From a virus, in IMG/VR virus record IMGVR_UViG_3300047550_002723, positions 1 to 64,000 of that record: DNA of 64,000 bases; one strand, written 5' to 3'. This document shows positions 8,161-15,643 of this stretch, piece by piece (the first letter of the stretch is position 1; the number at the start of each line of letters is the position of its first letter). Made by a program: the position numbers and the translations under genes. The notes below the pieces were generated by a model. That model saw only the letters and a list, made by a program, of their open reading frames with translations. It made no database searches and was not told where the DNA came from.

Positions 8161-10062
8161 ATGTCTAGAATTACGGGAACTGATGCTTTTGGTTTGATGG
8201 AGGCGTATAATTCAATTTATACTTCAACAGAAGAACAAATTGAAATAGAAGAACTTGGAATTTCAATTATAGAAAATGCAGCTAATGTTTTATTTTCTCA
8301 AGGATATGATGTAAATGATTTATGCGATTATTTCGAAGAAGCAAGTACTGAAGTAATTTCTGAAGATTATTTAAATTTTGCAGAAGGACAAACATACATC
8401 TCTGAGAGTTTTATTGTTTCTGATGAGTATATGCAGGAACAAATTGAACTTTTGAATATGATTTTAGATGAGGCATCACAAACTCGTCTACAAAAAATGG
8501 CAGACAAAAAAAATAAAATTTTAACTGGGCCCACCGGAAGTAAACCACATTCAACAACTAATGCTGCAATTAAAAAATATGGGGGAACTATAAGAAGCAA
8601 TATTTCTGGTGGAATACCAAGTACTATAAAACAAAATAAACCAAGTACACCTTCATCAAATCCAAGGGTAACTTCTTCATCAAATAGGGTTACATCTAAT
8701 TATTCTGTCCCAGCATCACAGATGGGACCAAAATTACCACCAAAACCTGGTATTCTTCAAAGAGCAGGTAATTTTGCTAAAGGTTTGATGAGTAAGGCAA
8801 AAGATGTTGTAAAGAAAATTCCGGGCGCTGGAACGGCAGCAAAGATTGCAAAAAGTCCAATTGGAAAATTTGCCGGAAAAGTTGGAAGTAGAGTTCTTCC
8901 TGGTGTTGGTGTTGTTGCTTATGGTGCTGATGCTGCAAATAGATTTAAAAAAGGCGATTGGGGTGGAGGTCTTTTAAGTACAGCAGGTGCAGTTACATCT
9001 GCAATTCCTGGTGCTGGACTTGTTGCCGGATTAGCACCTGCTGGCATCCAGATGGCAACCGATGCTTTAGGTCTTACAGGAGATAAAAGTAGAAAAGGTA
9101 ATGCACCAACAGGATCACCAAAACCAACCAAATATGGTATGGTTGATACCAGTAAGGGTATGAGATATAAGTCTTCATCAGATAATAAGCATTATAAGAA
9201 TTACAATGATGCTTTGGCGGCAAGAAATTCAAGACTTGGTGTAAAATCAACTCCTGCTGCTACTCCTGCTCCTGCAACGTCACCAAAACCAGTTGCGTCA
9301 ACTCCTGCCCCTGCAAAACCAGCAACTACTACAGCACCTGCAAAACCAGCAGCGACTCCTGCAAAACCAGATTATGGAACTTGGGCGAAAAAGTATCCAG
9401 ATCTTGCAGCAAAAGTAAAACCTGGTCAAGCGGGATATGATGAGATTTCTGCAACTAGAACTAAACCAGGTCCAAATGAAAAGCAAGATCAAACTCCAAC
9501 TCAAGGACCATCAACTGCACAAATTGATACTAAATCTATAGAAGCAGATCTTAAGAGAGATCAGGAAAGACAACAGAAAAAATTGGAACAGCAAAATAAA
9601 ACCCCTGTAACTGCAAAAGAGTCATATGAACCTTATGATGTTGTTTTAAATTACTTACTCTCTGAAGGTCATGCAGATACCTTAGAAGAGGCAAATTACA
9701 TCATGTTGGAAATGGATGAAAAGGCAATTGGTATAATCATGGAACAATATGAGGATTATTTACTTGCTGAAGAAATTCAAAAGTGGGTAAATGGTCTTGT
9801 AGAGGAAGGTTATGATCTTTCACAATATACCTGGGATGATATGATTGAGTATTATGTAAATGAAGCAAAAGAGGATGAAGAATTAACACCACTTCAAAAA
9901 ATTAGAAAAAGAAATAAGGCATATGCTATTCCCGGTGAACCAGCAGGTCAACAAACTTCAAATCGTAGAGCAGAGCGTTCATCTCAAAGAGGAGTTAAAA
10001 AACAAAAAGGAGAGAAAAGTGCTTTTGGAACCATGAGACATGTTGGTGGTCCATATAAGTAA
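8161..10062 (+). CDS. Large virion protein, possibly ejected (633 aa)
   Basis: Three parts can be seen. Residues 1-110 are acidic and helical. The middle (about 190-310) is a Gly/Ala-rich hydrophobic block with segments such as LPGVGVVAYGADAANRF and SAIPGAGLVAGLAPAG. It is followed by a Pro/Ala/Thr repeat linker (residues 365-405). The C-terminal 150 residues are acidic, then strongly basic (NRRAERSSQRGVKKQKGEKS). Parts of the C-terminus (SEGHADTLEEANYIM) recur, as I recall, in cyanophage virion proteins. Tandem late promoters precede it. A membrane-inserting ejected protein is one possibility; this is inference. Confidence 0.6.
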   Translation: MSRITGTDAFGLMEAYNSIYTSTEEQIEIEELGISIIENAANVLFSQGYDVNDLCDYFEEASTEVISEDYLNFAEGQTYISESFIVSDEYMQEQIELLNMILDEASQTRLQKMADKKNKILTGPTGSKPHSTTNAAIKKYGGTIRSNISGGIPSTIKQNKPSTPSSNPRVTSSSNRVTSNYSVPASQMGPKLPPKPGILQRAGNFAKGLMSKAKDVVKKIPGAGTAAKIAKSPIGKFAGKVGSRVLPGVGVVAYGADAANRFKKGDWGGGLLSTAGAVTSAIPGAGLVAGLAPAGIQMATDALGLTGDKSRKGNAPTGSPKPTKYGMVDTSKGMRYKSSSDNKHYKNYNDALAARNSRLGVKSTPAATPAPATSPKPVASTPAPAKPATTTAPAKPAATPAKPDYGTWAKKYPDLAAKVKPGQAGYDEISATRTKPGPNEKQDQTPTQGPSTAQIDTKSIEADLKRDQERQQKKLEQQNKTPVTAKESYEPYDVVLNYLLSEGHADTLEEANYIMLEMDEKAIGIIMEQYEDYLLAEEIQKWVNGLVEEGYDLSQYTWDDMIEYYVNEAKEDEELTPLQKIRKRNKAYAIPGEPAGQQTSNRRAERSSQRGVKKQKGEKSAFGTMRHVGGPYK

Positions 10063-10086
10063 TTTAAGAAGATTATAACATCTTCA

Positions 10087-10113
10087 AGGGGGCTTGACAA
10101 GTCCCCTTTTTTT
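10087..10113 (+). terminator. Terminator overlapping a promoter
   Basis: AGGGGGCTTG pairs with CAAGTCCCCT (one G-T pair) and is followed by a run of Ts. It ends the 633-residue gene. The loop contains TTGACA, the -35 box of the promoter listed next. Confidence 0.75.
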
Positions 10114-10122
10114 GTCTAGACT
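10094..10122 (+). promoter_or_regulatory. Sigma70-type promoter inside terminator
   Basis: TTGACA (10094-10099) and TAGACT (10117-10122) are 17 bases apart, the ideal spacing; the -10 box is weak. The terminator T-tract forms the spacer. It points rightward, to the lysis-like genes beyond the minus-strand nuclease. Confidence 0.45.
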
Positions 10123-10149
10123 ACCTTTGTCCCGGTTGAAGATGAGGCT

Positions 10150-10575
10150 TTAGCTAATATTAGAAGACTTAAGAACCACGCCATAAATTCTTTCAGATTC
10201 GCTCATATAAAAGGTTCCACCAATATTTGTGTTGTAATATTCTTCACTCATTAATACATTACGATTAAATTGTTCATAAGTTTCATAATAACTCATAGAT
10301 TTCTTATGAGGACATAGGTAAAGAATTTCACGAAGAAAATGTTCTTTACCTAATCTTTTTACATCTTCATTAAGTTCATCACAAGATCCGAAGTAATTTT
10401 TCCAATCAGATTCTTCGGTTTTTCTTCGTCCTGTTTTTCTGTTCTTTTGTCTTGTCCAGAAATGTTTTTTACCAATGTACTTTTTATTATTCGTAAGATT
10501 CGTAATTATATAAACAAACCCTTCCATTCCTTTGGGAACAACGGTAAAGACCAATCCATTATATTGCCAATCCAT
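10150..10575 (-). CDS. GIY-YIG endonuclease, free-standing
   Basis: The 141-residue product has the GIY-YIG core at its start: VYIITN followed ten residues later by KYIGKK. Later come the Glu in SYYETYEQF and the Asn in YYNTNIGG, at the usual places for the catalytic Glu and a core Asn. It stands alone on the minus strand between plus-strand genes, typical of a mobile endonuclease. Homing or genome-exclusion activity is inferred. No intron surrounds it. Confidence 0.75.
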   Translation of the reverse strand: MDWQYNGLVFTVVPKGMEGFVYIITNLTNNKKYIGKKHFWTRQKNRKTGRRKTEESDWKNYFGSCDELNEDVKRLGKEHFLREILYLCPHKKSMSYYETYEQFNRNVLMSEEYYNTNIGGTFYMSESERIYGVVLKSSNIS

Positions 10576-10659
10576 AAGAATTCTTTATTTGATTATTTAG
10601 AGTTGCATTTGGAGAAGGGGAATGGTAGACTGAACAAAGATGATGATTTTCTAAATACT

Positions 10660-10860
10660 ATGGTGACCCTTGAAACCACTCTTCGTCAATCACATGATTG
10701 GGCAATTGATCGGATGCATTTCCTATGCGAACAAAAAAATATTGAAAATGCCCATGCGATTCAATCTGAATTTAGTGAATGGTTGAATCCAGATATTCCA
10801 GAGCATGATGTATTTTCATTAGAGTACATAGGAGAAGAAGATGACATTGGATCTTCATAA
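10660..10860 (+). CDS. Conserved small protein of unknown function (about 66 aa)
   Basis: The frame is open much further upstream but there runs antisense to the nuclease gene. I therefore start at the ATG at 10660 (MVTLETTLRQSHDWAIDRM); a start slightly upstream is possible because no clear ribosome site precedes 10660. The protein is helical and ends acidic. Its last 20 bases overlap the next gene. Confidence 0.5.
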   Translation: MVTLETTLRQSHDWAIDRMHFLCEQKNIENAHAIQSEFSEWLNPDIPEHDVFSLEYIGEEDDIGSS

Positions 10861-11512
10861 CTTTTTTAAGTTTTACGACGAAAACAATTCAAATCATGTA
10901 TCAGCAGTTCAATGGTTAGAAGATAACCTACCTGCTCAATTCCTTGACGATTCAGAAACCGATTGGATTGGAATTTTTAGAACTAAACCACCTACACCAG
11001 CAGTTCTAAATGTTCCATACTTCAATCAAGTAGATAACTATAGAGATGCACATAGAACTTGCAACAGTTCATCATGTGCCATGTGTCTTGCTTTCCTTAA
11101 ACCAGGAAGCATCAAAGGCGATGACGAATATGTCAAGAAAGTATTTGCGATTGGTGACACGACTGACCATGCGGTTCAGACAAAGGTTCTGGCAGGTTAT
11201 GGAGTTAAGTCACACTTTAGTTACAATCTTTCTTTTGCTGACATTGATAAAAGTCTTGACGCTGGGAAGCCCGTTGTTATTGGTATCCTTCATAGGGGTT
11301 CTCTTTCTGCACCTACTGGTGGGCATATGTGTGTAGTCATCGGTAAAACTCCAGATGGTAAAGGATACTATGTCAATGATCCATATGGTTCATTGAACGA
11401 TAACTATACTGGTCCTGTAACTAACGGTAAGAAAACAATTTATACGAAAGCAGTTCTTAAGCACCGTTGGTGTCCAGGAGGCAACGATGGATGGGGCAGA
11501 ATCTTCGACTAG
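10841..11512 (+). CDS. C39-like cysteine peptidase-domain protein (223 aa)
   Basis: Residues 4-32 are a module, LHNFFKFYDENN...VQWLEDNLP, also found at the start of the lysozyme at 11611. From about residue 52 a peptidase C39-type domain follows. VPYFNQVDN is the usual opening, the nucleophile is probably the Cys in SSCAMCLAF, the His lies in GGHMCVVIG, and YVNDPYGS carries the Asp. A peptide-bond hydrolase acting on cell-wall or tail substrate is plausible. The shared N-terminal module suggests that both enzymes are docked to the same partner. GGAGAAGA precedes the ATG. Confidence 0.75.
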   Translation: MTLDLHNFFKFYDENNSNHVSAVQWLEDNLPAQFLDDSETDWIGIFRTKPPTPAVLNVPYFNQVDNYRDAHRTCNSSSCAMCLAFLKPGSIKGDDEYVKKVFAIGDTTDHAVQTKVLAGYGVKSHFSYNLSFADIDKSLDAGKPVVIGILHRGSLSAPTGGHMCVVIGKTPDGKGYYVNDPYGSLNDNYTGPVTNGKKTIYTKAVLKHRWCPGGNDGWGRIFD

Positions 11513-11633
11513 ATTTAAGGCAAAGATGCTTAAGGTCATTAAAGATCTTACAAATAGTGGAAGGTATCTAGAGGCAAACGAACTTTATCAACGTTATTTC
11601 GGAGACAACAATGGCAAGAATCGATCTACATAA
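11487..11633 (+). CDS. Small overlapping gene with strong ribosome site (48 aa)
   Basis: A perfect AGGAGG (11476-11481) lies five bases before the ATG at 11487, which makes this frame credible although it overlaps the peptidase end by 26 bases and the lysozyme start by 23. The 48-residue product is helical and basic (KAKMLKVIKDLTNSGRYLEA). Unknown function; it may couple translation of the two enzymes. Confidence 0.6.
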   Translation: MDGAESSTRFKAKMLKVIKDLTNSGRYLEANELYQRYFGDNNGKNRST

Positions 11634-12282
11634 CTTCTTCAAGTTTTATGACGAGAAGAACCCCAATCACGTTAAAGCAGTGCAGTGGTTGGAAGATAAC
11701 CTCCCAGTCAAGTATCTAGAAGATAATATTGATTGGGCGGAAATTTATCGTGGAAAAAAGACTAGTGTTGCACCAGTATCCACACCCACTGCTGCAGCTA
11801 CTGTGACAGGTGGTGATGATATGCCTATGATGGGATTAAAACTCATCAAAGAGTTTGAAGGATGTCATTTAAAGGCATATCCAGATCCTCTCACCGGTGG
11901 ACTTCCAATCACTATTGGTTGGGGTTCAACTCGTAAGAAAGATGGATCGGCATTTAAACTTGGTGATACTTTAACTCAGCAAGAAGCAGATGAACTTCTT
12001 ATTGAACAATGTAAGAAAGAGTTCCTTCCTGCCTTGCGTAAAATCCCTCATTGGAGTGAAATGTCTGATGGAAAAAGAGGCGCTCTGCTCAGCTTTGCTT
12101 ATAATCTTGGTGCCGGTTTTTACGGTGGCGATAACTTTAATACTATTACTAAACGCTTGAAGAATAAAGAGTGGGACTTAGTTCCCGATGCGCTTTATCT
12201 CTACCGCAATCCTGGTTCAAATGTAGAAGCAGGACTTGCTCGTAGAAGAAAAGCAGAAGGTGAATCTTGGAAAAAAGGTTAA
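11611..12282 (+). CDS. Lysozyme, glycoside hydrolase family 24 (T4 gpe-like)
   Basis: After the N-terminal module shared with the peptidase (LHNFFKFYDEKN) and an Ala/Thr/Pro linker (residues 51-68), a muramidase domain starts near residue 73. The T4-lysozyme catalytic set is visible: E83 in EFEGCHLKAY, D92 in AYPDPLTGG and T101 in PITIGWG. It hydrolyses the glycan strand of peptidoglycan. It could be the endolysin or a virion-bound lysozyme; the docking-like module makes the second possible. The ribosome site GGAGA lies six bases before the ATG. Confidence 0.85.
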   Translation: MARIDLHNFFKFYDEKNPNHVKAVQWLEDNLPVKYLEDNIDWAEIYRGKKTSVAPVSTPTAAATVTGGDDMPMMGLKLIKEFEGCHLKAYPDPLTGGLPITIGWGSTRKKDGSAFKLGDTLTQQEADELLIEQCKKEFLPALRKIPHWSEMSDGKRGALLSFAYNLGAGFYGGDNFNTITKRLKNKEWDLVPDALYLYRNPGSNVEAGLARRRKAEGESWKKG

Positions 12283-12300
12283 CCCTCACACTCAAGGACA

Positions 12301-12660
12301 ATGGTAGAACCAAAGAAAAAGGAAAAATGTATGAGCACTATCGTTAGAATTACAGTTTTGAGTTGGAGTGCTGCTTTACTTACAGCATCATACGCAGGTC
12401 TTCTTGCAAAAATGGATCCAACTTTTATTGCTACGGTATTTACTGCCGCAGCAGCAACCTTTGGAGTTGATACTCTGAAGAAAGGAGATGATAAAGATGG
12501 AGATCAACCTCGTAGAGAACCTGAGATCACAGGAGTTGAACCAACTCCAGAACCAGAACCTCCAGCAGATATCGCAGTCGCAAGTGCCCCAACTGAGGGT
12601 TGCCCAAACTGTGATCCAGGAGATACCCCAGACTATAGTAGATCGTCTAGGGCAGTCTAA
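12301..12660 (+). CDS. Small membrane protein next to lysozyme, holin candidate (119 aa)
   Basis: Two hydrophobic segments (LSWSAALLTASYAGLLA and FIATVFTAAAATFGV) are followed by a charged, Pro/Glu-rich tail. Starts at 12301 or 12331 are both possible and both have purine-rich sites. Two membrane spans, small size and position after the lysozyme fit a holin, but this is inference. The last 160 bases overlap a second long frame, so the tail or the neighbour start may be misread. Confidence 0.55.
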   Translation: MVEPKKKEKCMSTIVRITVLSWSAALLTASYAGLLAKMDPTFIATVFTAAAATFGVDTLKKGDDKDGDQPRREPEITGVEPTPEPEPPADIAVASAPTEGCPNCDPGDTPDYSRSSRAV

Positions 12661-13390
12661 TTCACTTAGACCTCCAGTTACAAAGGGTTTGGCACTTCCT
12701 ATTTTTGAAATGCCAAACCCCTCTTTAAATTATCCTGTGATTGATGTTCCAACACAGGAAGAGTTTGATGCGGCAGTAAGAGCAGATAAGGAAAAACAAC
12801 AACAGGAAATTGATAAATCAAGAGGATTACCTGATACCTCCCCCCCTCAATTGCCTCAAGCACTTCAAACCCCCCCTACTCAAACGCCCATTGCTGAAAT
12901 CCCAGCAGATAAACCTCAACCAACATTTACAGTTCTTGGAACCGATATTAATCTACCTGATCCTTCTCTTGTTGCTACGGCAGGTGCTGTCGCAGTAGTT
13001 ACGACTGCTGCCACAATGATGGCAACAACGACACTCAATGTCCTTAAGAACGCAGCAGAACCCTTAATTAAAGAGGCAACTAAGAATAAGTTTAAAATCA
13101 AAATTAAACAAGTTAAACCAGTTCTGCATTATGTTTTAGCAGAAGGTGGTCATATTGATATTTTTGAATATTCTTCTGAGGGAACTAAAATGATTGGTCA
13201 AACGGATAACGTAGAGCAATACATCCGTGACCAAGTTGAAATTAATGCTTTGTATGAGATTGATAATAAGATTATTATTGACGATGTAATTTCAAATAAA
13301 TTTACAAAAGAGGGGCAGAAGAGATTTAAACCTCTCTTTGCCCCTGCGAAAAAAATTGCTAAAAAACTTTCTGCTCGTTTATCAATTTAA
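12497..13390 (+). CDS. Unknown protein with central hydrophobic segment (about 297 aa)
   Basis: A Pro-rich N-terminal half contains phrases such as LPIFEMPNPSLNYPVID. A hydrophobic Ala/Val/Thr segment follows (VATAGAVAVVTTAATMMATTT), then a basic C-terminal domain. GGAG at 12484-12487 is well placed for the ATG at 12497; ATG at 12488 and at 12710 are alternatives. The first 55 residues are Gln/Leu-rich and overlap the preceding gene in another frame. The sequence looks protein-like before 12660, so either a long overlap or a +1 frameshift joins the two. A virion membrane role is a guess. Confidence 0.55.
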   Translation: MEINLVENLRSQELNQLQNQNLQQISQSQVPQLRVAQTVIQEIPQTIVDRLGQSNSLRPPVTKGLALPIFEMPNPSLNYPVIDVPTQEEFDAAVRADKEKQQQEIDKSRGLPDTSPPQLPQALQTPPTQTPIAEIPADKPQPTFTVLGTDINLPDPSLVATAGAVAVVTTAATMMATTTLNVLKNAAEPLIKEATKNKFKIKIKQVKPVLHYVLAEGGHIDIFEYSSEGTKMIGQTDNVEQYIRDQVEINALYEIDNKIIIDDVISNKFTKEGQKRFKPLFAPAKKIAKKLSARLSI

Positions 13391-13536
13391 AAATCTAAGT
13401 TTGAGACAATCCAAGTAATAATTGCTGCTGGTACATGAGCAATCACATTGTAAAGAGAATCAAGGATAAAATTATTAAACCTTGATTCTTTTTTTTCTTC
13501 TTTCTTTTCTTCAGACTTTTGTATTGTTTGAGTCAT
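13387..13536 (-). CDS. Small minus-strand protein (49 aa)
   Basis: The start overlaps the stop of the SNase-like gene as ATGA. The product has a highly charged Glu/Lys head, then a hydrophobic tail (LYNVIAHVPAAIITWIVSNL) that could lie in or on a membrane. It ends four bases into the convergent plus-strand gene. Function unknown. Confidence 0.55.
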   Translation of the reverse strand: MTQTIQKSEEKKEEKKESRFNNFILDSLYNVIAHVPAAIITWIVSNLDF

Positions 13537-13946
13537 TTCTTTCTCTTGGCATCGAGTTCTGAGAAATTCTTTTTCTTTGTTCCACCATCATATTCCCAAG
13601 CATATCCTTCAATAATCATCTGATTGTTGAGTGATACTTCTTCATTGTTAATAAATAAGTGACCAATGATTCTTCCATATTTTTCGGTAGAATCTGGTAG
13701 TTCAGTTTTGATGATAATATCTTTAGCAAACTCAAGACGGTGCTTTAACCAATCTTTTGATTCAAGTCCGTACTTTTTTTCATTTACATCTGCTGTGCGT
13801 GATTCGGGAGTATCTACACCAGCAAGACGAATTCGTTTTGTGAGGGAGATATCAAACCCAAGATCAATATCCGCATCGATGGTGTCCCCATCAACAACTT
13901 TATGAATCTCACGAATTCTGTAAATATAAGGATCTTTGTTTTCCAT
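13533..13946 (-). CDS. Thermonuclease (SNase)-like nuclease (137 aa)
   Basis: The SNase/TNase domain fills the protein. VVDGDTIDADIDLGF carries the calcium-binding Asp pair, RIRLAGVDTPE has the catalytic Arg and Glu, and EKYGRIIGHLF has the second catalytic Arg. Such enzymes cut DNA and RNA to 3'-phosphates. No signal peptide is seen, so it should act in the cell, perhaps on host DNA or RNA. It is coupled to neighbours on both sides by overlaps in a minus-strand operon. Confidence 0.85.
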   Translation of the reverse strand: MENKDPYIYRIREIHKVVDGDTIDADIDLGFDISLTKRIRLAGVDTPESRTADVNEKKYGLESKDWLKHRLEFAKDIIIKTELPDSTEKYGRIIGHLFINNEEVSLNNQMIIEGYAWEYDGGTKKKNFSELDAKRKK

Positions 13947-14158
13947 CAGAAGGGTAAACCGAACTTCTGAGTATTTAGTTTTGGAATAGGTAATTTTTCA
14001 AATGCTTTATTGACCTGATTCTCTACAACTTTACCAACGAACTGCTCTGGGTTGTTGAGAATTGCTTCTGCTTTTTTATAAGTCACATAAGCACCATAAC
14101 AAAGTGCTCCACTAATGACTAAACTTGTTGTAGATAAAATAAGTGCTAGGTGCTTCAT
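13946..14158 (-). CDS. Small membrane-anchored protein (70 aa)
   Basis: An N-terminal hydrophobic segment (LALILSTTSLVISGALCYGAY) is followed by a charged helix and a short tail. It could be an uncleaved signal anchor. Start and stop both overlap neighbouring genes. A GGAGG site (in AAAAGGAGGAAAG) precedes the start. Function unknown. Confidence 0.65.
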   Translation of the reverse strand: MKHLALILSTTSLVISGALCYGAYVTYKKAEAILNNPEQFVGKVVENQVNKAFEKLPIPKLNTQKFGLPF

Positions 14159-14232
14159 TTTTTCTTTCCTCCTTTTTTAATCGTTCTTTTGTCGGGACGA
14201 GAGTGTCCGTTCTTGTGAATCCATTTTGCCAT
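14155..14232 (-). CDS. Tiny basic protein (25 aa)
   Basis: A 25-codon frame, MAKWIHKNGHSRPDKRTIKK..., ends by ATGA overlap with the next gene. Its strongly basic composition and tight coupling suggest a real small peptide, but it overlaps the 53-residue frame for most of its length, so it remains tentative. Confidence 0.35.
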   Translation of the reverse strand: MAKWIHKNGHSRPDKRTIKKGGKKK

Positions 14233-14338
14233 CCTTCATTTCCTCATGTGCTAGTTTTAATATGTAGTAGATTACATATGCTGTAAAGGTAAGACCACAA
14301 CTTAATATAATTACTACTCCCCAAGGAAATATATTCAT
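14177..14338 (-). CDS. Small membrane protein (53 aa)
   Basis: One hydrophobic span (VVIILSCGLTFTAYVIYYIL) near the N-terminus is followed by a charged tail. The start overlaps the stop of the 65-residue gene as ATGA. Function unknown. Confidence 0.5.
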   Translation of the reverse strand: MNIFPWGVVIILSCGLTFTAYVIYYILKLAHEEMKDGKMDSQERTLSSRQKND

Positions 14339-14532
14339 TCTCGTCCCTCTTCTTTATGAATCCAAACTTTCAAATCTTTTACATATTTTCTTAATATTTC
14401 TGCTTGCGATAAATGCCAGTCATCTCCAGTTTTTGTGTAATTCTTGATATGCTCGTCTATAGCATCAAGACACTTTTTAATTACTGGATTCCAGGGTTCT
14501 CGAATCGGGGTATTCCATTCTCTTTTGGACAT
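14335..14532 (-). CDS. Unknown small protein (65 aa)
   Basis: A helical, charged protein of 65 residues with two Trp-containing segments (IREPWNPVIKKCLDAIDEHI). It overlaps the gene downstream by ATGA and the one upstream by 52 bases. No family recognised. Confidence 0.6.
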   Translation of the reverse strand: MSKREWNTPIREPWNPVIKKCLDAIDEHIKNYTKTGDDWHLSQAEILRKYVKDLKVWIHKEEGRE

Positions 14533-14633
14533 AAGTATTCAATAGTATAAAGTTGCCCTTTGTGTATAAAATCAATCTTACATAAATTCGGACCAATCAT
14601 AACATTACCAGCAATTAAAATTTCTAATAACAT
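14481..14633 (-). CDS. Unknown small protein (50 aa)
   Basis: The start overlaps the stop of the Lys/Gly-rich gene as TAATG. The product begins MLLEILIAGNVMIGPNLCKI and reads as a small beta-rich protein. The last third lies out of frame over the next gene, so the functional part may be shorter than annotated. Confidence 0.45.
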   Translation of the reverse strand: MLLEILIAGNVMIGPNLCKIDFIHKGQLYTIEYLCPKENGIPRFENPGIQ

Positions 14634-14746
14634 TATTTCTTTTTGCCTCCATTTTTTGCTTTCTTGGCAGTTGCATTACCTTGATTTTGTTTAGGTTGCT
14701 TTCCACCACCAGATCCTTTCTTACCTTTATTTGCGGACTTGGACAT
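14633..14746 (-). CDS. Lys/Gly-rich small basic protein (37 aa)
   Basis: A 37-residue product made almost only of Lys, Gly, Asn, Gln, Ser and Ala (MSKSANKGKKGSGGGKQ). It is probably unstructured and could bind nucleic acid. A late-type box lies 25 bases upstream at 14771-14778. Confidence 0.45.
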   Translation of the reverse strand: MSKSANKGKKGSGGGKQPKQNQGNATAKKAKNGGKKK

Positions 14747-15344
14747 TTTCTTGCATTTTTGGAGACTTAATATTTATTGAATTTGCGGGATCTATTGTAA
14801 CAATTTTTGGTGGTTGTATTATAATATCCGCACAAATCTTTGCATAAGGACTCTGTGGATGAAATGATATTCCGTTCTTAATTGCTTCACCACACTTCAA
14901 CAGACGAACTAGTTCAAAATCAAGTCGTGCCTTATCTGCCTCTGCCTGCTGCCTGGTTATTTCAGTTCTGACTCTTGCCTTACAAAGTTCCTGAAACGAC
15001 CCATCAAGAGGTATAGAGAATCCTGCAGAGAGTCCTCCATTAAATGAATTGGTTTGATATGTTGTTGGATCAGTACTACCTGCAAGACTATTGTATCCAA
15101 AGGTCTGGAGATTCAGAGTTGGACCTTGGCAAGAAACACCACTACCATAAGTATTTACAGAAAAAGGACCCTGTAGCACCTGTACCGCCTGGTTGGTTAC
15201 ATTACCGGTCGCAGATGCTGAGGGTCCTGCAATATTCGTATTAGAGGGTGCTTCTGCAAATACAGGAGACGATAAACCGATTATTGTGTGAAGACTGATA
15301 ATGAATTTGTGGTAGACTCTTCTACCGTTTTGCGATCTATCCAT
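14727..15344 (-). CDS. Exported protein with signal-peptide-like N-terminus (205 aa)
   Basis: An N-terminal hydrophobic stretch (FIISLHTIIGLSSPVFA) ending in a signal-peptidase-like site precedes a Gly/Ser/Asn-rich region. A helical Arg/Glu-rich segment follows (RVRTEITRQQAEADKARLDF), with four Cys in the mature part. As I recall, similar proteins occur in many T4-like cyanophages; the function is unknown. The start at 15344 overlaps the upstream gene by 64 bases and the ribosome site is weak. Confidence 0.6.
   Translation of the reverse strand: MDRSQNGRRVYHKFIISLHTIIGLSSPVFAEAPSNTNIAGPSASATGNVTNQAVQVLQGPFSVNTYGSGVSCQGPTLNLQTFGYNSLAGSTDPTTYQTNSFNGGLSAGFSIPLDGSFQELCKARVRTEITRQQAEADKARLDFELVRLLKCGEAIKNGISFHPQSPYAKICADIIIQPPKIVTIDPANSINIKSPKMQENVQVRK
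14771..14778 (-). promoter_or_regulatory. Late promoter match on minus strand
   Basis: TATTTATT on the plus strand reads AATAAATA on the minus strand, 25 bases before the ATG at 14746. It lies inside the end of the exported-protein gene and could give the small genes 14746-13387 their own late transcript. Confidence 0.45.
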
Positions 15345-15643
15345 GTTTCTTTCGCAATTCCAGGAGTCAAGTGTGTTTCACTAAACTGGAACGGAGCACC
15401 TTGATTAATAATTGTGTAGTTCGCACCTGGACCAGGACGGTCAGGAATATTAATATTAGTACCAGTGACAGTATAAGATGTCCCAGTTGTATATTCTATT
15501 TGTTTGATTACTTCAACTACTTCAGTGCGAGTTTTAGTCTCAGAAGTAATTGTTCCACTTGTAAAATTAGGAGTGACTGAACCAGCATATGAAGGAGTAA
15601 TAACTCCCAAGACTACAACCAGTCCGAGAGTTATATGTTTCAC
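15281..15643 (-). CDS. Exported protein, paralogue of the gene at 15640-16101 (120 aa)
   Basis: A signal peptide (MKHITLGLVVVLGVITPSYA) precedes a Thr/Ser-rich beta-type domain. The core SYTVTGTNINIP ... PFQFSET matches SYSVSGTNINVT ... AFSFAET in the neighbour, so the two are tandem paralogues. The product would reach the periplasm or outer membrane. Function unknown. The start overlaps the upstream stop by four bases. Confidence 0.7.
   Translation of the reverse strand: MKHITLGLVVVLGVITPSYAGSVTPNFTSGTITSETKTRTEVVEVIKQIEYTTGTSYTVTGTNINIPDRPGPGANYTIINQGAPFQFSETHLTPGIAKETWIDRKTVEESTTNSLSVFTQ

Noticed and set aside
10576-10640. A late-promoter hairpin in front of the GIY-YIG gene, as at the four other endonuclease genes
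   Set aside because: Only the short palindrome AAGAATTCTT lies before the start, and no NATAAATA match sits between inverted arms.
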